From NCBI GenBank assembly GCA_964595055.1, contig CAZQOV010000077.1:1-14617 (forward strand): a stretch of DNA of 14,617 nucleotides, read 5' to 3'. The notes under the pieces are model-generated. The model saw nothing but the letters and a program-made list of their open reading frames with translations. It was not told where the DNA came from and made no database searches. This document shows, in pieces, positions 1-6,893 of the stretch (within the stretch, counting starts at the first letter, position 1; every line of letters starts with the position of its first letter). This DNA comes from CAYRTD01 sp964595055 (lineage in GTDB: Bacteria > Bacteroidota > Bacteroidia > Bacteroidales > GCA-2748055). Made by a program: the position numbers and the translations under genes.

Positions 1-196
1 TGAAAAAATATTTGGGCCTCAAAAAGCAAAAACAGGGGAACAGGATATTCAAAAGTCGCCCAGCAAAAAGCCCATCAGAAAAAAACCGGCCGATACCAAA
101 GCAACAGCTGAAAAAAGTGCTAACAGAAGTAATAAAGATGAGAATAAAAGCGATGAAAAAAAAGAAAAAGTAAATAATCCCGAAGAGAATTCTTGA
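1..196 (+). CDS. ftsH: ATP-dependent zinc metalloprotease FtsH, C-terminal tail only (partial)
   Basis: An open frame enters from the left edge (codons from base 2) and ends with TGA at 194-196. It gives about 64 residues. The first are EKIFGP, which matches the end of the FtsH peptidase domain, where family members commonly close with a short ERIFG-type motif. A long hydrophilic tail rich in Lys, Asn, Ser and Glu follows. FtsH is a membrane-anchored AAA+ protease that degrades misfolded membrane proteins and some regulators. The ATPase domain and the HEXXH site lie outside the window. Identity therefore rests on the short IFG motif, the charged tail and the neighbour: ftsH is commonly found just upstream of cdsA in Bacteroidota. 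The tail is low-complexity and probably disordered. Confidence 0.66.
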   Translation, partial: EKIFGPQKAKTGEQDIQKSPSKKPIRKKPADTKATAEKSANRSNKDENKSDEKKEKVNNPEENS

Positions 197-220
197 CAAC
201 CCTGGTTTAATTTTTCCGAA

Positions 221-424
221 ATGAGCAATGATAAAGTAATTGTTTATACCAGCAATAAAGCATATGAGATTGAATTGCTTAAGAATTATCTTGTTGATCA
301 CGATATCATCTCTTTTTCAATCAACAAACAAGATTCCAGTTATCACTTCGGTGAAATTGAACTTTATGTAAATAAAGATGATGCAATCAGAGCAAAGCGC
401 TTAATAAGCAAATTTAAAAGTTGA
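221..424 (+). CDS. DUF2007-family small protein (putative signal-transducing protein)
   Basis: This 67-residue cytoplasmic protein has no signal peptide or membrane segment. Its pattern matches the DUF2007 family: VIVYTSNKAYEIELLKNYL at the start (a strand, then a helix acting on 'which residue to read'), a central HFGEIELYV strand, and a final helix DAIRAKRLISKF. Members are annotated only loosely as putative signal-transducing proteins and no biochemical activity is established. The gene starts 24 bases after the ftsH stop, and its last codons overlap the cdsA start, since the TGA at 422-424 shares bases with the TTG at 421-423. It is therefore probably co-transcribed and translationally coupled with cdsA. 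The ATG at 221 is the only sensible start. Confidence 0.7.
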   Translation: MSNDKVIVYTSNKAYEIELLKNYLVDHDIISFSINKQDSSYHFGEIELYVNKDDAIRAKRLISKFKS

Positions 425-1233
425 AGAATTTATTAATAAGGTCAATAAGCGGAATTTTATTTGTGCTGGTTGTAGCCGGACTTTTATTTATCCATGAAAT
501 CGGGATGTTTCTTCTTTTTCTGCTTATCAATATTTTTGGCTTAATTGAATTTTACAATCTATCCTATAAAAGTAAGTTTTTACCCTATAAACTCCCGGGA
601 ATTGTTTCGGGAGTTTTTGTTTTTGGTCTTGCTTACCTGGCTGCCTCATTTATCATGCCCTTAAAGTACCTGATGTTTTCCGTACTAGTAATTCCCGCTC
701 TTGGCCTTATCCCATTGTTTTATAAATCTTCCACCCTTTTTAAATCCTGGGGACCTACTGTTATGGGTCTCCTTTACATTAGTATTCCCTTGTCGCTTAT
801 TCCGTTTATTGCCTTTCAAAGCGGTGAATATCGCTTTGAATTGCCTCTGGGAATCTTCATTATAATCTGGCTTTTTGACAGTTTCGCTTATCTTACAGGA
901 TCAAAACTGGGAAAATCCAGGATGTTTCCCTCCGTTTCCCCAAAAAAAACATGGGAAGGCGCTGTGGGAGGCCTGATCTTTGCCATTGGAGGGTCCATTA
1001 TACTGGGAATTTATTTTAAGATTTTAGGCATTCAACAATGGATTGTTCTTGCTGTTTTCATATCCATAACCGGAACACTGGGTGATTTTATGGAATCAGC
1101 CCTGAAGCGAAATGTAGAAGTTAAGGATTCCGGTTCCCTTTTACCCGGTCATGGAGGCACCCTGGATCGCTTTGATTCGTTTTTCTTTTCAATTCCTTTT
1201 GTATTCACCTACCTTTACCTTTTCGTTTTTTGA
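421..1233 (+). CDS. cdsA: Phosphatidate cytidylyltransferase (CDP-diacylglycerol synthase)
   Basis: This integral membrane enzyme makes CDP-diacylglycerol from phosphatidate and CTP, the branch point to phosphatidylserine/phosphatidylethanolamine and to acidic phospholipids. The 270 residues form about seven or eight hydrophobic segments, normal for CdsA. The C-terminal family signature is present from S226 to R250: SALKR, then KD at 235-236, then PGHGG and LDR. A second conserved block at 153-180 includes DSFAYLTGSKLGK and SPKKTWEG. Conserved acidic residues D222, D236 and D249 are in place. The start is a TTG overlapping the stop of the DUF2007 gene. It gives a natural N-terminus (MKNLLIRSISG) with positive charge before the first membrane span, and no ATG lies nearby. 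The order ftsH-DUF2007-cdsA-psd supports the call. Confidence 0.93.
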   Translation: MKNLLIRSISGILFVLVVAGLLFIHEIGMFLLFLLINIFGLIEFYNLSYKSKFLPYKLPGIVSGVFVFGLAYLAASFIMPLKYLMFSVLVIPALGLIPLFYKSSTLFKSWGPTVMGLLYISIPLSLIPFIAFQSGEYRFELPLGIFIIIWLFDSFAYLTGSKLGKSRMFPSVSPKKTWEGAVGGLIFAIGGSIILGIYFKILGIQQWIVLAVFISITGTLGDFMESALKRNVEVKDSGSLLPGHGGTLDRFDSFFFSIPFVFTYLYLFVF

Positions 1234-1347
1234 ATGCCATGAAAAAATGAGCTTGCATAAATACGCATGAAAAAACAATAAGATGCAATATGCCTGATCT
1301 CAGGTGGGTATACAACAATAGCGTGTAATTATTAAAAAAAACTGTTT

Positions 1348-2016
1348 ATGAAAATAAGAATACACAGAGAAGGCACAAAAATAATTGCACTGTTTGCAAT
1401 TTTCCTGATGGTGGTGAATTATTTTTTTTATCGCTACCTGGATCCACCTGTCCTTAACTATATTTTTAACCTCATCTCTTTACTGTTCCTGATTTTTATA
1501 TTTCGTTTCTTCAGAAAACCTGTTCGACAGCCACAATTCAGAGAAGATCTTATTTTTTCAGCAGCCGATGGGAAGGTCGTGGCAATAGAGGAAGTATTTG
1601 AAGCGGAATATTTTCAGGAAAAAAGACTTATGATCTCGGTCTTTATGTCTGTTTGGGATGTACATATAAACTGGTTTCCCACTTCATCGGAAGTAAAATA
1701 TTATAAATACCATCCCGGAAAATACCTGGTAGCCTGGAACCCCAAATCTTCTGAACTGAATGAAAGAAATACCACAGTCATAGAGACCGGGGACAAGACG
1801 GAGATATTGATCCGTCAGATCGCAGGATTTGTTGCCCGCCGTATCAAATATTTTGCTAAAGTAGGGGAAAAGGTTAAGCCTGGAGATGAGATGGGCTTTA
1901 TAAGATTTGGGTCCCGGGTCGATATCTATCTTCCCCTGAATTCAGAACCAACCGTAAAACCCGGCGATAAGGTAAAAGGAATAATTACGCCCATTGCGTT
2001 GTTAAAAAAGCCTTAA
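1348..2016 (+). CDS. psd: Phosphatidylserine decarboxylase (short, archaeal-type family)
   Basis: This enzyme decarboxylates phosphatidylserine to phosphatidylethanolamine. The 222-residue proenzyme is the short form found in Bacteroidota and archaea. Residues 13-51 form two hydrophobic membrane segments. The catalytic part carries AADGKV (D74), DVHINWFP with H106, and RFGSRVD, where cleavage between G188 and S189 would generate the pyruvoyl cofactor on the new alpha-chain N-terminus. It lies 114 bases after cdsA on the same strand. No terminator is visible between them, so co-transcription is plausible, and the two enzymes flank the missing step (phosphatidylserine synthase). In relatives pssA often sits directly after psd; here it does not. 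A hairpin overlaps the stop codon. Confidence 0.93.
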   Translation: MKIRIHREGTKIIALFAIFLMVVNYFFYRYLDPPVLNYIFNLISLLFLIFIFRFFRKPVRQPQFREDLIFSAADGKVVAIEEVFEAEYFQEKRLMISVFMSVWDVHINWFPTSSEVKYYKYHPGKYLVAWNPKSSELNERNTTVIETGDKTEILIRQIAGFVARRIKYFAKVGEKVKPGDEMGFIRFGSRVDIYLPLNSEPTVKPGDKVKGIITPIALLKKP

Positions 2017-2034
2017 TTCCGCTTTTTTAACAGC
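1998..2034 (+). terminator. AT-rich inverted repeat over the psd stop codon, probable terminator
   Basis: The arms TGTTAAAAAAGC (2000-2011) and GCTTTTTTAACA (2021-2032) are perfectly complementary over 12 bases, and a G-T plus a G-C pair extend the stem to 1998/2034. The nine-base loop holds the psd stop codon (TAA, 2014-2016). The A-tract and T-tract lie inside the stem, so it could act in either direction. It lacks a strong GC core and a separate downstream T-run, so termination is an inference. Confidence 0.5.
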
Positions 2035-2064
2035 AGGTTAACATGGCCTGGATAAGCTCTCCCT

Positions 2065-2072
2065 TATCTTTG
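2065..2072 (+). promoter_or_regulatory. -7 element of a Bacteroidota-type promoter for the Lys/Cys-rich gene
   Basis: TATCTTTG matches the Bacteroidota -7 consensus TAnnTTTG exactly, about 30 bases before the ATG at 2102 and just after the psd hairpin. It predicts a leader of roughly 20 bases. No good TTTG is seen at the -33 position, so support comes from the -7 match and its placement only. Confidence 0.45.
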
Positions 2073-2101
2073 AATCAATTCAAACTAAAAAAATCTGAGT
2101 C

Positions 2102-2344
2102 ATGAAAAAATTATTAGCCATTGTAACAGTAGTTGTATTTTTTATCGCAGTTTCAGCACCTGTTTATTCCGCAGATGTTAAAAGTCCGGTTGTGGTAAAT
2201 GTAGATGAAGAAAAACCAAAAACCGCGGAAAACAAAAAAGAAGCTAAGAAGGATAAGCAGAAAGCTGCTGACTGTCAGACAAAAGAAAAAAAATCTGACT
2301 GCAGTACAAAAAAATCAAAAACTTGCGGAGACAAGGGTAAATAA
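2102..2344 (+). CDS. Small secreted Lys/Cys-rich protein, function unknown
   Basis: I do not recognise a family for this 80-residue protein. It begins with a clear signal peptide: MKK, a hydrophobic core through residue 18, then APVYSA with likely cleavage after A24. The mature part is about 56 residues, roughly 17 of them Lys, with almost no hydrophobic residues after position 35. Three Cys at 58, 67 and 75 sit in a degenerate nine-residue repeat (DCQTKEKKS, DCSTKKSKT, then CGDKGK). It should be exported to the periplasm or beyond and is probably unstructured. Metal binding or disulfide formation is possible but speculative. The gene stands alone between its own -7 element and a good terminator, which argues for a real, independently expressed gene. 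Codon use resembles its neighbours. Confidence 0.68.
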   Translation: MKKLLAIVTVVVFFIAVSAPVYSADVKSPVVVNVDEEKPKTAENKKEAKKDKQKAADCQTKEKKSDCSTKKSKTCGDKGK

Positions 2345-2371
2345 GTAATGATTAATGCGTTTGTTGACAAG

Positions 2372-2401
2372 CCGTCTTTCCTTCGGAGAGGCGGTTTTTT
2401 T
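2372..2401 (+). terminator. Rho-independent terminator after the Lys/Cys-rich gene
   Basis: The stem CCGTCTTTC (2372-2380) pairs with GAGAGGCGG (2386-2394) over nine positions, two of them G-U, around a CTTCG loop. A run of seven T follows directly (2395-2401). This is a classic intrinsic terminator 27 bases past the stop codon. Confidence 0.85.
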
Positions 2402-2402
2402 A

Positions 2403-2432
2403 TTGTTTAATACCTGAATATTCCTATTTTTA
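2403..2432 (+). promoter_or_regulatory. Possible promoter of the flavodiiron gene
   Basis: TTG at 2403-2405 and TATTTTTA at 2425-2432 are separated by 19 bases, the spacing expected for a Bacteroidota -33/-7 pair. The -7 box differs from TAnnTTTG at the last base. The gene follows a terminator, so it needs its own promoter; this is the best candidate seen. Confidence 0.35.
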
Positions 2433-2456
2433 CAACTTAACTCAAACCCGGTAAAG

Positions 2457-3674
2457 ATGAAAGATGATAAGATTCTAAAAGTCAGTGAAGATGTCACCTG
2501 GATAGGTATCCTTGATTATGATATCGTCACCTTTGATATCGTGATGGAAACAGAATACGGAACTACCTATAATTCTTACTTCATCGATGCGGATAAGAAA
2601 ACGATTATTGATACCAGCAAGGCCAAATTCAGGAATAGTTACTTGGAAAAGGTAAAAAAAGTATGTAATCCTGAAGAAATTTCCTATATCGTATTAAACC
2701 ACACAGAACCCGATCACTCCGGCAACCTTGCAGCACTTCTTGAAATGGCTCCCGATGCAATAGTGGTAGGTAGCGGACAGGCTATAAAATACCTTTCAGA
2801 CATCACTGACAAAGAATTTAAGACCCGGAAAGTTAAAGACGGTGATGTAATTGACCTGGGGAACAAAACGCTCAGAATAATTGGAGCTCCGAACCTTCAT
2901 TGGCCCGATTCAATTTATACCTATCTTGAGGAGGATAAGCTATTATTTACCTGCGATTCCTTCGGTGCCCACTATTGTGATGAAAAAATGTTTGACGATG
3001 AAATAGAAAGTTATGACGAGGCATTTAAATACTATTTCGATGTAATACTGAGACCTTTTAGCAAGTTCATGCTCAAGGCAATTGAAAAGATCAAACCTTT
3101 GGAGATTAATGCGATTTGTCCTGGTCATGGCCCGATATTACGTGCTGAGTGGAAAAAATACCTGGATCTTTCGGAAAAATATGCAAAAGAATACCTTGAC
3201 AAAACCAATTCACTGAAAAACAGAGTACTGATCGCTTACATTTCTGCTTACGGATTTACAGCAGAAATGGCTCAAAATATTTTTAAAGGACTTGGCCATG
3301 CCGGCGATATTGAAGCAGAACTTATCGATATAGAAACGATGTCGCTTGGAGATATGGAATCCAGGCTTGTACAGGCAGATGCTATCATTATCGGTTCACC
3401 TACCATTAATCAGAATACCCTCTTGCCTGTTTACAGGTTCTTTTCAGTTGTGAATCCCATTCGCGATAAAGGAAAGCTGGCCTCGGCCTTTGGTTCTTAT
3501 GGTTGGAGAGGAGAGGCGGTTCAACTTATTCAGGATCACCTGGCGAATCTAAAGTTCAAAATTGCCCTGGATGGTCTGGGAGAAAAATTCTATCCGCACA
3601 ATGATAAGGCAGAAAAATTTATCGCCTTCGGAAAAGAATTTGGAGAAAAAGTTCTGGAATCACAAAAAGCATAA
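2457..3674 (+). CDS. fprA: Flavodiiron protein (A-type flavoprotein, O2/NO reductase)
   Basis: This cytoplasmic enzyme reduces O2 to water and/or NO to N2O, protecting anaerobes and microaerophiles. The 405 residues match the two-domain core. A metallo-beta-lactamase-like diiron domain spans about 1-250, and a flavodoxin-like FMN domain starts near 256 (VLIAYISAYGFTAEMA). Diiron ligands are all visible: H82, E84 and D86 in NHTEPDHSG, then H148, D167 and H224 (CPGHGP). FMN-domain loops include IIGSPTIN (311-318) and AFGSYGWRGE (344-353). There is no C-terminal rubredoxin domain and no rubredoxin gene beside it, so the electron donor must be encoded elsewhere. O2 versus NO preference cannot be read from sequence. 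It is preceded by a terminator and faces aroK, so it is probably monocistronic. Confidence 0.93.
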   Translation: MKDDKILKVSEDVTWIGILDYDIVTFDIVMETEYGTTYNSYFIDADKKTIIDTSKAKFRNSYLEKVKKVCNPEEISYIVLNHTEPDHSGNLAALLEMAPDAIVVGSGQAIKYLSDITDKEFKTRKVKDGDVIDLGNKTLRIIGAPNLHWPDSIYTYLEEDKLLFTCDSFGAHYCDEKMFDDEIESYDEAFKYYFDVILRPFSKFMLKAIEKIKPLEINAICPGHGPILRAEWKKYLDLSEKYAKEYLDKTNSLKNRVLIAYISAYGFTAEMAQNIFKGLGHAGDIEAELIDIETMSLGDMESRLVQADAIIIGSPTINQNTLLPVYRFFSVVNPIRDKGKLASAFGSYGWRGEAVQLIQDHLANLKFKIALDGLGEKFYPHNDKAEKFIAFGKEFGEKVLESQKA

Positions 3675-3732
3675 TCACTTTTCATCAAAGTGCATACATT
3701 AGAGCGGATATGAGAAATTAGAATTATTCCGG

Positions 3733-4254
3733 TTACTGCCCCATTTTCGTTAAATATTCCTTCACGCTTGCTTCTATATCTTTAGCCTTTAATGGCACAT
3801 CTTCCATGATGATCTTCGATTGATTGTAATATTCCTCTCTTAAGGCGAGAGTTTCACGAATATAATTGAATAATTTGCCTTTCGACATTCCTTTGATAAG
3901 AGGGCGCTTTTTATTGGAGGCCCTTAACCGCCGAAAAAGGCTCTCCACGTCATGTTTCAAATAAATGGTGATCCCACGGGTATTCATCCATTCCATATTA
4001 TCATAAAAACAAGGAGCACCACCACCGGTTGAGATTACGGCGTCTTTTAGAATTTCAAGCAACCGAAGATTTTCTGCTTCCATCACCCGGAATTTATTTT
4101 CTCCGTAAGAAGAAAAAATCTTACTGATCTTTTTAGATTCCTTGTTTTCGATGAATTCATCAAGGTCAATAAAATTATATTCCATTCTCCGGGCCAGCTT
4201 TCTTCCCAGAGTGGTTTTTCCGCTTCCCATGAATCCAATTAGAAATATCTTCAT
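3733..4254 (-). CDS. aroK: Shikimate kinase
   Basis: This enzyme phosphorylates shikimate at the 3-hydroxyl using ATP, the fifth step of the chorismate pathway to aromatic amino acids. The 173 residues are normal for the family. The Walker A loop GFMGSGKT is at 7-14. Shikimate-binding residues D30/D32 (FIDLDEFIE), R56 (KFRVMEAE) and the STGGGAP loop (75-81) are present. R117 in the lid (KKRPLI) and R139 (LALREEYY) complete the set. The ATG lies three bases after the parC TGA, so it is certainly the last gene of the parE-parC-aroK operon and probably translationally coupled. There is no functional link between the two activities. It ends 58 bases from the convergent flavodiiron gene. Confidence 0.95.
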   Translation of the reverse strand: MKIFLIGFMGSGKTTLGRKLARRMEYNFIDLDEFIENKESKKISKIFSSYGENKFRVMEAENLRLLEILKDAVISTGGGAPCFYDNMEWMNTRGITIYLKHDVESLFRRLRASNKKRPLIKGMSKGKLFNYIRETLALREEYYNQSKIIMEDVPLKAKDIEASVKEYLTKMGQ

Positions 4255-4257
4255 GGA

Positions 4258-6879
4258 TCATTCCAGATTTAATGACATTTGTCCCGAATCTGAGGAATAC
4301 TCATTATCAGATTCCTCCTGCTCCCTTTCCGGGGTAACTTCTTCTGGCTTGTTTAAGGGCTCCAGTTCCTTAATAACAGAAACTTCATATGTAGATAATC
4401 GTTTCCCCCTTGCCCGATAACTTTTAACTCCAATAAAATCAGCAGCTTCGATTATTTCTGATTCTCTGGATTTGTTCTTTCCTCCGAAAACAATTTCAAG
4501 CCTGGGATAATCAACCTCGGTAATCCGGATAAGTTCAGATTTAGGATTATCGCCTATAAAGCTCTGAAGTTTTTCATTATTCTCAAACCTGAATCGCTTT
4601 AGATAATAATAATCCTGATCGGCATCGAAATAAGCCACTGAAAAAATCTTGCTTTCCTTGAATTTTTCAATCATCAACAAGTCATTTTCAAAATGATTGG
4701 TGAGATCAAAGTTCGTTGTACGAAAAGTACCGGATTTGGTAACCACCAGTAATCGATCATTTCCACTGAATTCGCCAAGAAACATTCCCCGGCCATCAAC
4801 ATTTAAACGCTTAACATCCTCATCAAACCAGATTTTTCTGCCTCCCAAGGTTGATTCCCCTTTTTCCTTTAAAATCACCTTATGTACAGCATGTTTGGTA
4901 ACAATATTTCCCATTGCACCCTTTCCCTTAATATCGAGTACGCTGAAATCAATTTCCAGAATAAGGTTTTTCAATCGCGGACGAGGTTTAAGGTACACCT
5001 TCACCACCTCGGCCTCCCCGTTTGGATTGGCCGTCATGTAGAGGATACGAGAGTTTTTATGCTCCTTGATAAAACTGTATTCCTTCTCCCGACTTATGCC
5101 GGTTACAGGAGCCCTTTTCATCATGGTATTTCCTGTATTCCCGTCATAATAAATGACATTATAAATCGTCCGTTTATCGTTCCTTTTAAAAACCCCGATA
5201 TGCATGATGTCTTTCCCGACAAAGACTTTATCGTCTACTTTATTCACTACATACGATCCGTCTTTCAAAAAGGTAATGATCTCATCAATATCAGAGCACT
5301 CCCCTACATATTCATCTTTTCGTAAGCCGGTACCAAAGAAGCCTTCCTTGCGGTTTACATATAACTTTTGATTGGCAGCCACAACCTTGGTAGCTTCGAT
5401 ACTCTCAAAACTCCTTATTTCTGTCTTTCTCTCCCTTCCCTTTCCATATTTCTTTTTTATCTGACGGAAATAGTTGATGGTATAATTAATAATATTATCC
5501 AGATGATTCTGAACTTCCTCTATCTCATTGTCCAGTCCTTTAATATATTCATCCGCTTTCTTTATATCGAACTTCGATATTCTTTTGATCTTAATCTCCG
5601 TAAGGTGAACGATATCGTCAAGCGTTACCTGCCTTCTAAGCAGTTTCTTGTAAGGTTCAAGTCCTTTATCAATGGTCTCAATGACAGCTTCCCAGGTTTC
5701 ACATTCTTCAATCTGTCGATAGATTCTTTTTTCAATGAATATTTTTTCGAGTGAAGAAAAATGCCATTGTTCCTGAAGTTCGGAAAGTTTGATCTGTAAT
5801 TCTTTCTTCAGGAGTTTAAGGGTATTGTCGGTATTGATTTTCAATATATCACTGACACCTACAAATCGGGGCTTGTCCTCTTCAATTACACAGCCATTTG
5901 GTGAAATAGAAACTTCACAATCTGAAAAGGCATATAAAGCATCAATGGTTTTATCAGATGACACATTTGCTCCCAGATGGATCAGCAATTCAACATTCTC
6001 TGCAGTGTTATCATCAATTTTTTTGATCTTTATCTTGCCTTTATCATTGGCCTTTAGTATAGAGTCTATGACACCGGTGGTGGTCTTCCCAAATGGAATT
6101 TCCCGGATCACCAGGGTTTTTTTGTCCAGTTTTTCGATCTTCGCCCTTACCTTAACCGCTCCTCCTCTTAAACCATCATTATACCTTGAAAAATCTGCCA
6201 TTCCTCCTGAAGGAAAGTCCGGATATAATTCAAAGGGTTTATTTTGAAGGTATGCAACAGATGCGTCAATCAACTCATTAAAGTTGTGGGGAAGAATCTT
6301 GGATGCCAGCCCAACCGCAATTCCCTCTGCTCCCTGGGCCAGTAAAAGTGGAAATTTAACAGGAAGGGTTACCGGTTCCTGATTGCGACCATCGTAAGAC
6401 AACTTCCAGTCGGTGGTTTTGGGATTGAACACCACCTCCAGCGCAAATTTTGATAATCGGGCCTCGATATATCTCGGTGCTGCAGCACTGTCGCCGGTCA
6501 GAATATTTCCCCAGTTTCCCTGTGTTTCTACAAGCAGGTCTTTTTGCCCGAGCTGCACAAGGGCATCACCTATGGAAGCATCCCCATGAGGATGATACTG
6601 CATGGTATGACCAATGATATTTGCCACTTTGTTAAACCTGCCATCATCCAGTCTTTTCATGGCATGTAGAATTCTTCTCTGCACTGGTTTCAGGCCATCA
6701 TTCATATGAGGAACCGCCCTCTCCAGGATTACATAAGAGGCATAATCCAGGAACCAGTCCTCATACATCCCATTAAGATGCTTCACTGTAGGCAGATCAG
6801 TACCACCTCCCTCAGAACCGGCATCAAACTGCTCCTGTTCAAAATCCTCGGGTTTCGCATTTAAATTAATGTCGTCCAT
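4258..6879 (-). CDS. parC: DNA topoisomerase IV subunit A
   Basis: This is the DNA-cleaving subunit of topoisomerase IV, which unlinks daughter chromosomes. The 873 residues start with a short acidic, low-complexity leader (1-32). The breakage-reunion domain follows, with the QRR/HxxM block (67-74), the recognition helix HPHGDASIGD (96-105) and catalytic tyrosine Y137 in AAPRYIEARL. A coiled-coil stretch lies around 430-480, and a degenerate beta-pinwheel C-terminal domain begins near 500. The gyrase-specific GyrA box (QRRGGRG) is absent and parE is the upstream partner, so ParC is favoured over GyrA. The last 30-odd residues are acidic. Where many gyrases and ParCs carry the quinolone-contact Ser, this protein has A101. 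It starts 14 bases after parE with no visible ribosome-binding site. Confidence 0.93.
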   Translation of the reverse strand: MDDINLNAKPEDFEQEQFDAGSEGGGTDLPTVKHLNGMYEDWFLDYASYVILERAVPHMNDGLKPVQRRILHAMKRLDDGRFNKVANIIGHTMQYHPHGDASIGDALVQLGQKDLLVETQGNWGNILTGDSAAAPRYIEARLSKFALEVVFNPKTTDWKLSYDGRNQEPVTLPVKFPLLLAQGAEGIAVGLASKILPHNFNELIDASVAYLQNKPFELYPDFPSGGMADFSRYNDGLRGGAVKVRAKIEKLDKKTLVIREIPFGKTTTGVIDSILKANDKGKIKIKKIDDNTAENVELLIHLGANVSSDKTIDALYAFSDCEVSISPNGCVIEEDKPRFVGVSDILKINTDNTLKLLKKELQIKLSELQEQWHFSSLEKIFIEKRIYRQIEECETWEAVIETIDKGLEPYKKLLRRQVTLDDIVHLTEIKIKRISKFDIKKADEYIKGLDNEIEEVQNHLDNIINYTINYFRQIKKKYGKGRERKTEIRSFESIEATKVVAANQKLYVNRKEGFFGTGLRKDEYVGECSDIDEIITFLKDGSYVVNKVDDKVFVGKDIMHIGVFKRNDKRTIYNVIYYDGNTGNTMMKRAPVTGISREKEYSFIKEHKNSRILYMTANPNGEAEVVKVYLKPRPRLKNLILEIDFSVLDIKGKGAMGNIVTKHAVHKVILKEKGESTLGGRKIWFDEDVKRLNVDGRGMFLGEFSGNDRLLVVTKSGTFRTTNFDLTNHFENDLLMIEKFKESKIFSVAYFDADQDYYYLKRFRFENNEKLQSFIGDNPKSELIRITEVDYPRLEIVFGGKNKSRESEIIEAADFIGVKSYRARGKRLSTYEVSVIKELEPLNKPEEVTPEREQEESDNEYSSDSGQMSLNLE

Positions 6880-6893
6880 TCGTTTTAAAAAGC

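Noticed and set aside
1234..1347. Possible small gene or terminator between cdsA and psd
   Set aside because: Frames are only a few codons long and the CCTG/CAGG hairpin has a four-base stem without T-run.
3676..3692. Hairpin CACTTT/AAAGTG between the convergent flavodiiron and aroK genes
   Set aside because: Only six A/T-rich pairs and no T-run directly after it on either strand; too weak to call a terminator.
4882..5325. 147-codon + strand frame opposite parC
   Set aside because: It lies antisense inside a strongly conserved topoisomerase gene and shows no recognisable protein pattern; the same applies to the other + strand frames in 4142-8610.
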